A DNA stretch of 64,000 nucleotides from Methanobacteriota archaeon (GTDB taxonomy: Archaea; Methanobacteriota; Methanobacteria; Methanobacteriales; Methanobacteriaceae), in contig JAKQFA010000037.1 in assembly GCA_029556335.1 (NCBI GenBank), forward strand, positions 1-64,000, read 5' to 3'. This document shows positions 28,826 through 38,219 of the stretch, piece after piece; the stretch's first letter is position 1; every line of letters begins with the position of its first letter. The notes beneath the pieces are model-generated. The model made no database searches and had not been told where the DNA came from. It worked only from the letters and a program-made list of their open reading frames with translations. The position numbers were made by a program, and so were the translations under genes.

Positions 28826-29617
28826 ATGAGATCCATGTGGTCAGGGGCTTTGAAGTTTGGAACTATTTTTATACCCATACGTCTATATGCAGCCAGTGAA
28901 AATCTCCACATAGAATTCCATCTGGTGCATAAAACAGATTGTGGACGGGTTCGTTACAAAAAAGTATGTGCTAAAGACGGGGAAGAACTTAAACCCCAGG
29001 ATATTGTTAGGGCCATCCATATCGCCGGGGAATGCATACAGTTTAGCGAGGAGGAGATCAAGAATCTACATCCATTCACCACCCGTACCATGGAAATCCT
29101 GGGATTCTGTGAATCCTACGAGATACCCCTAGTTTCCCTCAGCAAACCATTCTATATAGGAACTGAATCTCCTAAAAAAGGAGGAGTGGCAGAGGGCTTC
29201 CATATGCTGAAAAAAGCCATGGAACGAAGTAAAAAAGTGGCGGTAGTGCGCTGGGTGGCCAGGTCCAACGAATATCTGGGGATGTTGACCTCCTACGAGG
29301 AGGGTTTCCTCCTGAAACAAATACTCTACCATGAACAGATCCGATCCCTAGGAGAAGTGGAGATCATGGAAGCCAAGGTGGACCCGGAGGTGCTGGAAAA
29401 GGGTTTGAAGGTGGTGGAGAAGATGACCTTTAACTTTGACTGGACCCAGTACTCAGAAAAATACAGCAAGGAATTACGGAAACTTATCGAAAAGAAGGCT
29501 CTGGGAGAAGAAATAATACCCGAAATAAAAGCTCCTGAAACTCGTTCTCTGGAAGCAGAGTTAGATAAGATGCTGGCTATGGTGGATGAAAATGAAGATA
29601 GAGCCCATGCTGGCTAA
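28826..29617 (+). CDS. ku: Ku family DNA end-binding protein
   Basis: Homodimeric prokaryotic Ku binds DNA double-strand ends and recruits a ligase for non-homologous end joining. Diagnostic stretches: MWSGALKFGTIFIPIRLY, GRVRYKKVCAKDGEE near residue 40, EILGFCESYEIPLVSLSKPFYIG and AVVRWVARSNEYLGML. About 263 residues, usual for bacterial Ku. Start ATG 28826 (GGTGT upstream) rather than GTG 28811. It overlaps the ligase gene by 26-32 nt, so the two are translated together. Confidence 0.95.
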   Translation: MRSMWSGALKFGTIFIPIRLYAASENLHIEFHLVHKTDCGRVRYKKVCAKDGEELKPQDIVRAIHIAGECIQFSEEEIKNLHPFTTRTMEILGFCESYEIPLVSLSKPFYIGTESPKKGGVAEGFHMLKKAMERSKKVAVVRWVARSNEYLGMLTSYEEGFLLKQILYHEQIRSLGEVEIMEAKVDPEVLEKGLKVVEKMTFNFDWTQYSEKYSKELRKLIEKKALGEEIIPEIKAPETRSLEAELDKMLAMVDENEDRAHAG

Positions 29618-30479
29618 ACTGGAAAGTTTAGATGTGAATTTAGAGGGCGTATGGATAAGTGAACCCAAATATGATGGGGAAAGAATTTTAGCCGAGGCAA
29701 AGGACAAAAAAATTGGACTGTGGACCCGTAGACATGTGCAAGTATCCAGGAAGTTTCCGGAAGTGGTGACTGCACTCCTGAAAGTTGAAGGTGATGACTG
29801 GGTCCTGGACGGGGAATTAACCGTGACTGGAGGCTTCCGTCAGCTTTTAAAGCGTAACGTGGAAGATAAAACTAAGATAAAAATCTTGTCCCAGAAGATA
29901 CCATCCACCTACCATGTTTTCGACGTACTCCGATGGGAGGGAGTGGATATCACCACCCAACCCCTTAAAGAAAGAAAAAAAGTACTTTTAGCCCATATTA
30001 AGCCATCAAATCGGATAAAAGTTATGCCTTTCCGTTTAGTGACTAATATAGATGTTGAAAAACATTTTAGGGAGTACTTGAACCAGGGTTATGAAGGAAC
30101 CATCCTTAAAAATGTGTTTTCACCCTACGAAGCCGGTAAAAGAACTGGTCAATGGATTAAAATCAAAAGAGATGAAACAGTTGATGTTAACATCATCGGT
30201 GCCACCCGTAGCACCGGCAGCATACCCTTCGGAGCACTCCTGATGGAGAAGGATGGAAAATACTTTGGAAAAGTAGGCACCGGATACAGTTCAGCTGAAC
30301 AAAAGTTCATAATGAAGATCCTCCAAGAAAATCCAAGCCCCCCTACTATCCCCTTACCACGAGATGTGGCCTCCGAGGTCCTGATAACATCCCTACCTAT
30401 ACCCGCTGAGATAAGAGTAAATGAAATATACAAGGGTTCACCCCGGGCTCCCGTATGGGTGAGATTTCGGTGGGGGTAA
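29592..30479 (+). CDS. ATP-dependent DNA ligase (LigD-ligase-like)
   Basis: Seals nicks after AMP transfer to the enzyme. Nucleotidyltransferase motifs in order: I EPKYDGERI (K about residue 26), III YHVFDVLRW, IV YEGTILKN, V QWIKIKRD, then an OB-fold C-terminus to residue 295. It is the ligase domain only, without the polymerase or phosphoesterase domains of full LigD. Start ATG 29592 is 6 nt after GGTGG. Overlap with ku strongly indicates a joint repair role; replication in this group uses a separate Lig1-type enzyme, not visible here. Confidence 0.92.
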   Translation: MKIEPMLAKLESLDVNLEGVWISEPKYDGERILAEAKDKKIGLWTRRHVQVSRKFPEVVTALLKVEGDDWVLDGELTVTGGFRQLLKRNVEDKTKIKILSQKIPSTYHVFDVLRWEGVDITTQPLKERKKVLLAHIKPSNRIKVMPFRLVTNIDVEKHFREYLNQGYEGTILKNVFSPYEAGKRTGQWIKIKRDETVDVNIIGATRSTGSIPFGALLMEKDGKYFGKVGTGYSSAEQKFIMKILQENPSPPTIPLPRDVASEVLITSLPIPAEIRVNEIYKGSPRAPVWVRFRWG

Positions 30480-30524
30480 GTAGAAGTAAGGAATGAAGGA
30501 TGATTCTTGGGTATAATCTTCCCT

Positions 30525-30752
30525 TTACAATTTAATGCCCACTCCAGGGATGAATGACATTAAAATAGCCACTATGATCAAGATCAGGACTATTAATGCC
30601 AGGATCACTTGGATTTTCAATTCTGAATGGCTATTCTCTGGTTTTCTGGACTTTTTTTCCAGTCGAGGAAAGATTGTTAGTTTGGTACCGCACCTCGAGC
30701 AAAATTGGGCCCCTTCTGGGTTTTTTGTTCCACATTTATGACAATCAGGCAT
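30525..30752 (-). CDS. Zinc-ribbon membrane protein
   Basis: A 75-residue protein with an N-terminal zinc ribbon (CHKCGTKNPEGAQFCSRCG), a linker of charged residues and one C-terminal transmembrane helix (VILALIVLILIIVAILMSF). Start ATG 30752 lies 7 nt after GGAGG; an upstream ATG would add 11 residues. Such tail-anchored zinc-ribbon proteins are common in methanogens; function unknown. Confidence 0.75.
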   Translation of the reverse strand: MPDCHKCGTKNPEGAQFCSRCGTKLTIFPRLEKKSRKPENSHSELKIQVILALIVLILIIVAILMSFIPGVGIKL

Positions 30753-30785
30753 CAGGCATCCTCCATTGTTAGGATCAATTACCAT

Positions 30786-31328
30786 TGGTTATATCGTATT
30801 TCGAGTTTCTGTTATATCATCATATATCCTTTGAATTCGCTTTATAATTTGATGGATATAATACTTATCAGCCGCCATGATCATCATCTGCACAGAATTC
30901 CATTATTAATAGCAACTTCAAGAAAATTATTCAAAGGATTCCAGTAAATATTAACATGAAATAATCTTTTATTGTCATTGTTATTGGAATATAGTGGATT
31001 AAAGGCTATGGAAATGTTTCTTAGTATGTGTATAACCCTTGTTGATCAAGTTAAGCATTTACTGGATATACCCCTCGCCAAAAAGCTGCAGATGAACACG
31101 TCTCCAGTAACTGTGCTATCAGCGGTCTTTTCACTTCCCTTATGCTTATCTCTACTCTGATCTTTAGGTGGCTGCACTGGAAGAAGGATAAACCAGCCCT
31201 AAATACACACATTTTCTTGCAGGAATAGTGCTTCACTTCTTTTTATCTCTTGGTCCGGGGGATATTAATTATTCCACTTAATATTTTTCTTAAATATAAT
31301 TACCGGAATTATTTAACCGAAAAATAAG
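30786..31328. other. Intergenic region, possible decayed sequence
   Basis: About 540 bases. A 62-codon plus-strand frame (30972-31160) includes a moderately protein-like stretch (MEMFLSMCITLVDQVKHL) but lacks a good start signal and ends abruptly. It may be a relic; I cannot name the parent family. Otherwise nothing supported. Confidence 0.3.
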
Positions 31329-32093
31329 CTACATTAACTCCTGTTCTCTCCGACTGAAGATGAAAGCTGATGTGAGGACCATGAGAATTGTAAACAGACT
31401 CACAATTGCCACGCTTAGATAGAGGGGTAAAACCGATGTTTTCAGGATTATGGCTCGGAGGGCATCCACCCCATAGGTTAAAGGATCCAGGTACACCGCT
31501 ATCTGAAGCCAGGATGGCAGGTTGGTAACCGGGAACAGGGCTCCGCTTAGTAAAAATATGGGGAGTACAATGAAGCTGAGGATGAGGTTAAATCCTTCCA
31601 TACTATCGGTGAAAGAGGCTATTAGCAGTCCTAATCCAGCTAAACCCAGGGAGATCAGTAGAATGACCACTGCACTCTGGAGAAATATTTCAATTGTCAT
31701 CTGGATACCTACCACGAAGGATAGTAACAGTAGTATCAGGCCCTGTATCAGGGCCGTGGTACTTATTCCCAGTGCTTTACCGAAAACAATTGCCGGCCTG
31801 GAAATAGGTGCCACCAATATCTCTTTAAGGAATCCGTATTGGCGGTCGATAATCACTGAAACCCCCGAAAATACAGCGGTGAAAAGAATGGTCTGACCTA
31901 TGATTCCCGGGTATATGAAGGTCTTATATCCCCCCACAACACCTCCAAAACGGACGGCTGAACCCAGACCCGTGCCGAAGATAAGCAACCATAAAAGGGG
32001 TGTGACCACCGAGGTCAAGATCCTTGATCGGTACCTTACGAACCTTTTATTTTCACGGAGCCAGATTGTGTAGATTCCCTCGAGTTCCGTCAT
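31329..32093 (-). CDS. ABC-2 type transporter permease
   Basis: A 254-residue membrane protein with six predicted helices and the ABC-2 signature region near the C-terminus (LPIFLLSGALFPVTNLPSWL, then ALRAIIL). Pairs with the ATPase gene 2 nt upstream to form an exporter of the daunorubicin-resistance type. The substrate (drug, lipid or polysaccharide) cannot be told. Confidence 0.9.
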   Translation of the reverse strand: MTELEGIYTIWLRENKRFVRYRSRILTSVVTPLLWLLIFGTGLGSAVRFGGVVGGYKTFIYPGIIGQTILFTAVFSGVSVIIDRQYGFLKEILVAPISRPAIVFGKALGISTTALIQGLILLLLSFVVGIQMTIEIFLQSAVVILLISLGLAGLGLLIASFTDSMEGFNLILSFIVLPIFLLSGALFPVTNLPSWLQIAVYLDPLTYGVDALRAIILKTSVLPLYLSVAIVSLFTILMVLTSAFIFSRREQELM

Positions 32094-32095
32094 TT

Positions 32096-33040
32096 TTATC
32101 TGCCTCCTTCACCTATGGTTCTTCCAGTGTATTTGAGGAAAACGTCTTCCAGGTTAGGATGTTCCAGTTCAATGGAGTTCACGAAGATATTATGTTGATT
32201 AGCGAAGTTAACTATTTCAGGCACCAGATAGTCCCCCCGTTCCACCATAATCTTTATTTCCGAGTCGGCCTCGAAGATGTCCTTTACGAATGCCAGGGAC
32301 TTGGCCCTTTCTAAAAATTCTTCTGCTTTATCCACCCTGATGGTGATGGTGTCGGCTTTTAACTCCCGTTTAAGGTTGCTGGGTGAGTCTGCGGTGATGA
32401 TGTTTCCCTGGTTGATGATGGCAACCTCATCGCATAGCTTGTCTGCCTCTTCCATGTAGTGGGTGGTCATGAGGACCGTGACTTCCTCTTCCTGGTTCAA
32501 TCTTTGGATGTACTCCCAGATACTTTCCCTGGTCTGCGGATCAAGGCCAAGCGTAGGTTCATCCAGAAACAAGACTTTTGGATGGTGTATTAATCCCCTT
32601 CCAATTTCCAACCTCCGCTTCATACCACCGGAGTAGGTTTTCACGAATTCGTCCACCTTGGATCCCAGGGCTATCAGATCCAGCACCTCCTCCAGACGCT
32701 TTTCCCGTAAATCCTTGGGGACACCGTAGAGGGCAGCGTGCATTTCCAAGTGTTCCCTGCCCGTTAAAATATCATCCAGTGCCCGGGATTGGAATACAAT
32801 CCCAATGGAGGCCCTTACCTCCTTAGGATTCTTAACGATATCATATCCATTCACCGTGGCCGATCCATGGGTGGGGCGTAGTATGGTGCACAACATGGAA
32901 ATCAGAGTTGTCTTACCCGCCCCATTTGGTCCTAAAACTCCATAAACACTGTTTGTAGGAATTTTAAGGTTTACAGAATCCACTGCAGTGAAATCATCGA
33001 ATTTTTTGGTGATGTCCTTTGTTTCGATAATGTATTCCAT
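32096..33040 (-). CDS. ABC transporter ATP-binding protein (DrrA type)
   Basis: Motor of the exporter. Walker A GPNGAGKTT (about residues 37-45), Q-loop in VFQSRALDDILTGREHLEMH, signature YSGGMKRRLEIGR, Walker B VLFLDEPTLGLDP and H-loop TTHYMEEAD. The C-terminal extension (250-314) is usual for this drug-exporter group. The permease gene begins 2 nt after its stop. Confidence 0.93.
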   Translation of the reverse strand: MEYIIETKDITKKFDDFTAVDSVNLKIPTNSVYGVLGPNGAGKTTLISMLCTILRPTHGSATVNGYDIVKNPKEVRASIGIVFQSRALDDILTGREHLEMHAALYGVPKDLREKRLEEVLDLIALGSKVDEFVKTYSGGMKRRLEIGRGLIHHPKVLFLDEPTLGLDPQTRESIWEYIQRLNQEEEVTVLMTTHYMEEADKLCDEVAIINQGNIITADSPSNLKRELKADTITIRVDKAEEFLERAKSLAFVKDIFEADSEIKIMVERGDYLVPEIVNFANQHNIFVNSIELEHPNLEDVFLKYTGRTIGEGGR

Positions 33041-33182
33041 GAGAACCTCCCCTAATCTCTGGATAAAAATAATGTGTACCGGGGTGATTTAATTATTTAG
33101 TTTCCATCGATAAAATTAAATCAAATCCTGATTAAATTATAATCAACCTAGAAATTCTAGTAATCATATAGGTGGTTAAAAC

Positions 33183-34559
33183 TTGATTTTTCGTATGATA
33201 AAATCAGAGGGGCTAGCCCATCACTCTTACTTTCTAGCCGATGGTGGAAAAGCAGCTGTAATTGATCCTCGACGTGATGTGGAGGTCTACTTGGATCTGG
33301 CCCGGGAAAATGATCTTCAAATAAGCTACATCTTCGAGACCCATCGCAATGAGGATTACGTTATTGGTTCTCTGGAGCTTCAGAAGGCCAGTGGCGGTGA
33401 AATATTCCATGGCGAACACTTTGATTTTGCCTATGGAACTCCAGTTAAGGAGAAAGACAAATTTCGATTGGGAACCATGGAATTAGAGATTCTGGAAACT
33501 CCTGGGCACACCAAAGAGAGCATATCTCTGGTTCTTAGGGATTTAAGTGTCGGCAGTGATGTTCAGATGGTTTTTACAGGAGACGTGATCTTCACAGGAG
33601 AAACAGGAAGAGTTGACTTTTACGGAATTAAATCCCGGCCTAATATGGCCGAGTTACTCTACGATAGCTTGTTCGCCAAAATATTTCCACTGGGTGAACA
33701 CGTGATCCTGTGCCCAGCCCATGGTGCAGGGTCAGTTTGTGGCGCTGATATAAGGGAACAAGAATATACCACTACTGGCTATGAAATAAAAACCAATCCT
33801 CAGCTTCAATTAAGTAAAGAAGAATTTATACGCCAAAAATCTGAAGAAGAATTGTATTACCCACCTTACTTCAGGAAGATGGAGGAGTTGAATCAGTATG
33901 GAGCTCCCATTGTGGGCCGAGTCCCTACTCTAAGACCCTTATCTCCGTCAGAACTGGAACAACAAATGAATGACTTCCAGATTTTAGACATCCGGAAACC
34001 AACCAGCTTCGGCGGTGGTCATATAAAGGGTAGCCTGAACATGTGGTGGGGGTCTGTGCCTGTCTTTGCCGGGTGGTTTCTTAACTACCAGGATCCAATC
34101 ATAATCGTTGACGACCACCACTGTGCCAGGGATGCTGTGCAACGCTCACTACTTCGCATAGGATTTGATAACTTATATGGGTATCTTTCCGGAGGATTTT
34201 CATCCTGGTATACTCAAGCACACGAAACAGAAGCTTTAAAACTTCAAACTGTACAGGAACTAAGGAAACGGCAGTTTGATGGTGATTTTTACCTATTAGA
34301 TGTCCGTAAGTTGGTTGATCGTGAAAAAGGTTTCATTGAAGGTTCAAATCATATATATGCAGGGTTAGTTCCACAGCAATTGAATGATATCCCCAAAAAT
34401 CAGGAAATTGTTATATACTGTGATTCAGGGAACAAATCCACCATGGTGGCCAGTTATCTTCTTCGAAAAGGTTTTCAAAATGTGGGTAGTGTGCTGGGGA
34501 GTATGGAGGCTTGGATGGAAGCTTCATATCCCGTGGTGGTAGATCATCAGGGGCTGTAA
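33183..34559 (+). CDS. MBL-fold (ETHE1-like) plus two rhodanese domains
   Basis: A 458-residue fusion. Residues 1-230 are a metallo-beta-lactamase fold like persulfide dioxygenase/ETHE1 (ADGGKAAVIDPRRDVE; PGHTKES; FTGDVIFTGETGRVDF; CPAHGAGS). The first metal motif, normally HxHxDH, reads HRNEDY, so metal binding is altered. Two rhodanese domains follow: the first (about 255-345) lacks an evident active-site loop, the second has YCDSGNKST with Cys. A TTG start at 33183 is set by GGTGG about 7 nt upstream. Likely sulfur transfer, not proven dioxygenase. Confidence 0.82.
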   Translation: MIFRMIKSEGLAHHSYFLADGGKAAVIDPRRDVEVYLDLARENDLQISYIFETHRNEDYVIGSLELQKASGGEIFHGEHFDFAYGTPVKEKDKFRLGTMELEILETPGHTKESISLVLRDLSVGSDVQMVFTGDVIFTGETGRVDFYGIKSRPNMAELLYDSLFAKIFPLGEHVILCPAHGAGSVCGADIREQEYTTTGYEIKTNPQLQLSKEEFIRQKSEEELYYPPYFRKMEELNQYGAPIVGRVPTLRPLSPSELEQQMNDFQILDIRKPTSFGGGHIKGSLNMWWGSVPVFAGWFLNYQDPIIIVDDHHCARDAVQRSLLRIGFDNLYGYLSGGFSSWYTQAHETEALKLQTVQELRKRQFDGDFYLLDVRKLVDREKGFIEGSNHIYAGLVPQQLNDIPKNQEIVIYCDSGNKSTMVASYLLRKGFQNVGSVLGSMEAWMEASYPVVVDHQGL

Positions 34560-34900
34560 TGTACTGTGCAGCTAAAATATGACAATACTGATGCATAGAA
34601 TACCTATCAGATGAAAGTATTCCCTACATCAATAAAAATGGATTCAGGGCATCTTTGTGAAGGTTGGTTGAAAAAATTTCAGCAATAAAAACGCGTGAAA
34701 TAGACAGATGTAGAGAATAAAAACCTTTAAGAATGAAACAGTGTTATTTAATGTTTGTAGGGTGAAAACAAGGTATTATAACCTTTTTCAAGTGTTGGTA
34801 GTAGTATATGGTGAGTTAAATTAATCTATAACCCCTGATCCCAATCACCATTTACAGCCCTTTTGATGATTCCAACTAAAAAAAGTGAATGTAGAAGGAT
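34560..34900. other. Intergenic region before ogt
   Basis: About 340 bases. AAGGTATTATAACC near 34769-34782 is a TATA-like element; a second TATA-like CTATAAC lies near 34830. No supported gene. Confidence 0.35.
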
Positions 34901-35458
34901 ATGAAATCTAAAATCATAAAAACAACTCCCTTTGGGCCAGTGGCAATTCTGTGGTCCATAGTCGATGATCATCCCCAGATCAACCGGGTTCTCATTTCCA
35001 AACCAGGTTATTCTACTATAGAACAGGTAAACAACATCAACCCCAAGGCTAAACCATCATCCTGTAAGGAAATTGATGCTGTTGCCGCAAAAATCAGTGC
35101 GTATCTTCAAGGAGAAGATGTGAAGTTTTCCCTGGATATGGTAAATTTAGATACGTGTCCACCCTTCCAGAAGAGAGTGCTGGTTGCTGATTACCTGATT
35201 CCGAGGGGATGTGTCAGTACCTATAAATTCATTGCAGCACATGTGGGCCACAAACAAGCCGCCCGAGCCGTTGGAAATGCCCTGGCAACTAATCCCTTTC
35301 CCATTATAATACCCTGTCATCGAATAATTCGCTCAGATAAACATCTGGGTGGTTTTCAAGGCGGAACCATAATGAAAAGGACTTTACTAGAAAATGAGGG
35401 TGTTGTCATTGACCACACTGGTAGGGTGGTTTCTCCCTGCATCCATTATCAGAAGTGA
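34901..35458 (+). CDS. ogt: Methylated-DNA--protein-cysteine methyltransferase
   Basis: Suicide repair enzyme that takes alkyl groups from O6-alkylguanine. The active site IIIPCHRIIRSD puts the acceptor cysteine at C139, preceded by the winged-helix GCVSTYKFIAAHVG and RAVGNALATNP, and followed by GGFQGG. The 185-residue length is normal for archaeal Ogt. It has its own promoter region and stands alone. Confidence 0.95.
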   Translation: MKSKIIKTTPFGPVAILWSIVDDHPQINRVLISKPGYSTIEQVNNINPKAKPSSCKEIDAVAAKISAYLQGEDVKFSLDMVNLDTCPPFQKRVLVADYLIPRGCVSTYKFIAAHVGHKQAARAVGNALATNPFPIIIPCHRIIRSDKHLGGFQGGTIMKRTLLENEGVVIDHTGRVVSPCIHYQK

Positions 35459-35518
35459 TTAAAATAGAATAAAAAAAAATAAAAAAAGATTGAATGTTTT
35501 TTTTGGGTCCTCTGTTGA

Positions 35519-36271
35519 TCAGAGGGTGGTGTCTTCGCTGATGAGATACTGGTAGAGAAGTGCAGCAACCACAGCACCTACAATGGGCCCAACAACGTAG
35601 ATGGGGAAATAATTCCACAAGTTACTTCCACCCAGTAACATGTCTCCCAGGTATGGGCCGAAGGTCCTGGCGGGGTTGAGTGAAGCCCCTGTTATGTTAC
35701 CCACGGTGGTGATAACACCAGCCACAGTTAAACCAATGGCCAGTCCTGCAAATCCGGGTGTGGCTCTGCGATCTACTGCAACTCCCATAATGGTCAACAC
35801 TAGAATGAAGGTTCCAATGGCCTCCACCACAATGGCCTGCCAATAACCTACACCAGGGAATGGGGCTGTGGCCCCTAAACCACCAATGGTAACTGCATCC
35901 ATACCCAAAGCCATCACAAGGGTTAAACTGGCCAGGGACGCCCCTATCAACTGTGCTATGATGTAGGGCAGTACATCCTGACTGGGAAACTTTTTAACCG
36001 CCCATAAACCAATGGTAACCGCCGGGTTGATGTGACAGCCAGAAATGGAGCCCAATGCATAAATTGAGGCCATGATGGCAAATCCGAAGGCTAGACCAAT
36101 GGCCAGCCAATCACCAAGACCCCCCAACACACCTATCCCAATGTTAAAGGTGGTGGCGGGTTCCTGACCAGCACTGATCATCAGGGTGATGATCGCTGCT
36201 CCGGTACCAAAAAAAACCAGTAGGAAGGTACCTACCAGTTCAGCAATGGCCCGTTTAGCCAGAGATGCCAT
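35519..36271 (-). CDS. aqpM: MIP-family aquaporin/glyceroporin
   Basis: A 250-residue channel with six membrane helices and two half-helices bearing the pore signatures: GCHINPAVTIGLW (first NPA) and ASLNPARTFGPYL (second, NPA followed by the selectivity Arg). This fits archaeal AqpM, a water and possibly H2S/CO2 channel. AGGGGG precedes the ATG. It lies 3 nt after the DUF2180 gene in the same direction. Confidence 0.93.
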   Translation of the reverse strand: MASLAKRAIAELVGTFLLVFFGTGAAIITLMISAGQEPATTFNIGIGVLGGLGDWLAIGLAFGFAIMASIYALGSISGCHINPAVTIGLWAVKKFPSQDVLPYIIAQLIGASLASLTLVMALGMDAVTIGGLGATAPFPGVGYWQAIVVEAIGTFILVLTIMGVAVDRRATPGFAGLAIGLTVAGVITTVGNITGASLNPARTFGPYLGDMLLGGSNLWNYFPIYVVGPIVGAVVAALLYQYLISEDTTL

Positions 36272-36274
36272 CTA

Positions 36275-36499
36275 TTAGTCCCCCTTCAGAGCTTTATAGC
36301 AGTATGGGCAGAGTATACGGGGAAGAGTCGCCTTAATCTTCTCAGATGGGAATGGGTATCCACCTTCCCATAGCTCTATTTCCTGGTGAATGATGTGTTC
36401 CTGGCAGAGGCCCATACCACAGACGATGCAGATCGCCAGGGCATCGGAATCCTTTCCCTCCTGGGCGCATATGTAACATTTCATATTTTCAGCATCCAT
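36275..36499 (-). CDS. DUF2180 zinc-binding protein
   Basis: A 69-74-residue cysteine-rich protein: CYICAQEGKDSDALAICIVCGMGLC, then H at HIIHQE and a closing CPYCYKAL, a treble-clef-like zinc site. Known only as a methanogen conserved domain (DUF2180). The start is either ATG 36499 or the internal ATG at 36484 (MKCYICAQ). It lies between the DUF2193 gene (12 nt) and aquaporin (3 nt), a conserved-looking trio. Confidence 0.82.
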   Translation of the reverse strand: MDAENMKCYICAQEGKDSDALAICIVCGMGLCQEHIIHQEIELWEGGYPFPSEKIKATLPRILCPYCYKALKGD

Positions 36500-36511
36500 A
36501 GGGGTTCATTC

Positions 36512-38011
36512 TTAAACTGCTTCCTTCCATTCGCAATGGCTGTGGCGGAAATCAACCAGACAGGCAGATGCACATTTTTTACAAGTACGAGCTGGTGATG
36601 CTGGGTTCTTCTTGTTTAAGGCTATGATGTTAGTCATCAGAGTAGCAGTAACTGGTTCACTGGTTAACAAGCAGGGGTAGTCCGCCAGGCGCATTAATGC
36701 TGAAAAACGGACTGTTATAGCACAGGCAGGGTAGGTGTAGCGTTGTGGGTTCATGATAACTTCGTTCTGGTGTACGGGTTCCAGATCCACGGCGAAGTTT
36801 CCTATTCGTGGTATGAGTTTTCCGGGTGAGCCGTTTTGGTCTCGTCGAGCCGCATCCAAGTGGTTCCATCCCCGGTATATCATGTCCATGAAGTCACAGT
36901 TGTGCAATTCAGCTGCCGCACCCCTGGTTGGGTAGAGTTGAACGAAGTTGTGGAACTTTTTAGTGAGCAGATCCACCACCATTGGTGCGTTAAACCCATC
37001 CAGTTCCAGTATATATTCCACGGCACAGGCTGATGACCCTGTGGCCAGTGATAATATTTCTACCACGCTTTGGAAGTTGGGTAGTGCGGCTTGGAGGGTG
37101 GATTCCATAACTGCAGTGGTGGCCTCAATAACTCCCATTACCACATCGTCTTTGCACATGTTGTAGGTGGATTGGGCTATGTGGTGAGAAATGTCCCCTA
37201 CACAGTAGGCTGGTACGGTGAGGATGTTTCCATAGTGCACCTCGTCATCTACAGCAGCCATGATGGTTTTTTTCATTTTGTCTTTGTATCCAGCCATGTA
37301 TTTCCGGACATCGAAAGATTCGTGTCCTAAGGAATCCATGAGTTGGGCTTGGGCCTCCACAGGATTCTTGTATATCTCCTGGATCATGGCCACTTCCTTG
37401 TCAATGGCATCAGACAGGGTTGCCCCTGCTTCTAATTCCTGGGCAAACACTTCTCCCACACCATAAGATGTGTTCATTCCCCAGGATTTGGCAGATAAAA
37501 TGGCTTGTTTATGTTCCAGTGGCGCATCAACGGTCTTCAGTATCTGATTTACTAGGTTACTGGTACTGCCCGGTATCAGGGCAAAATCCACCACACAGGT
37601 GGGGCCGTAGAATCCACCATAGCGACGGACCACTTCCCGGCCTACCAGGGCTTCAGATTTTGATACTGCTTCGATGAATTTATCAACGCTGGCCTGGAAT
37701 TTTGGGTCTTCTTCGCCCAGGATCTCCAGGATGGCCGGGGTTTGATAATGCTCTACAAATGGGTCATCTTCAGGGCGGATGGTATCGGTAAGGCTGTTTA
37801 AAAGTTCGAAGTGGGTTTTCACTGAGTCCACGTGGAGGTTGATAACTGATTCACTTTGTTCACCCACGGCCTCCATCTTTTCCACTGCATCCAGGTAGAC
37901 CTTGGTATCCTTAATCTTAAATTCAGTTCCCCTATTTTTCTTAATAGTTTCAACATCTGCTTTCTGAGCCGTTAAGGCCTCTTTCACCATTTTTTCATAT
38001 AATTCCTGCAT
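36512..38011 (-). CDS. DUF2193 protein
   Basis: A 499-residue soluble protein, only known as DUF2193 in methanogens. Visible features: a helical N-terminus, GGFYGPTCVVDFALIPGSTSN near residue 132, YCVGDISHHIAQSTYNM near 268, and a C-terminal cysteine cluster CKKCASAC..HSHC (about residues 475-492) that could hold an iron-sulfur cluster or zinc. The ATG is set by AGGTGATAGA. Reaction unknown. A hairpin lies in its leader (38112-38147). Confidence 0.82.
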   Translation of the reverse strand: MQELYEKMVKEALTAQKADVETIKKNRGTEFKIKDTKVYLDAVEKMEAVGEQSESVINLHVDSVKTHFELLNSLTDTIRPEDDPFVEHYQTPAILEILGEEDPKFQASVDKFIEAVSKSEALVGREVVRRYGGFYGPTCVVDFALIPGSTSNLVNQILKTVDAPLEHKQAILSAKSWGMNTSYGVGEVFAQELEAGATLSDAIDKEVAMIQEIYKNPVEAQAQLMDSLGHESFDVRKYMAGYKDKMKKTIMAAVDDEVHYGNILTVPAYCVGDISHHIAQSTYNMCKDDVVMGVIEATTAVMESTLQAALPNFQSVVEILSLATGSSACAVEYILELDGFNAPMVVDLLTKKFHNFVQLYPTRGAAAELHNCDFMDMIYRGWNHLDAARRDQNGSPGKLIPRIGNFAVDLEPVHQNEVIMNPQRYTYPACAITVRFSALMRLADYPCLLTSEPVTATLMTNIIALNKKNPASPARTCKKCASACLVDFRHSHCEWKEAV

Positions 38012-38111
38012 TCTATCACCTCAAATATCTTCATATTTTTTGTGATCCTATCACAGGAGTAGTGGCATGGAAAAAATAAATTGGTAAAATCCCTACCCCC
38101 ACAGCAGTTCA

Positions 38112-38147
38112 AGGAGTCAAAAAAAATCAAAGGATTTTTTTTCTCCT
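38112..38147 (-). repeat. Strong hairpin upstream of the DUF2193 gene
   Basis: On the minus strand AGGAG-AAAAAAAATC-CTTT-GATTTTTTTT-GA-CTCCT forms a 15-bp stem with a 2-nt bulge. A minus-strand TATA-like CATAAAAAG near 38180 would place it inside the mRNA leader, where its U-run could act as an attenuator; alternatively it is just a terminator. Confidence 0.45.
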
Positions 38148-38219
38148 GTTGGTTTTCTTTAAATCCAGCGACTGCCATTATCTTTTTATGTGTACATTCA
38201 TATTATGATGGAAGTAGTA

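Noticed and set aside
30972..31160. 62-codon plus-strand frame
   Set aside because: Some protein-like character but no start signal; could only be called a relic of unknown parent.
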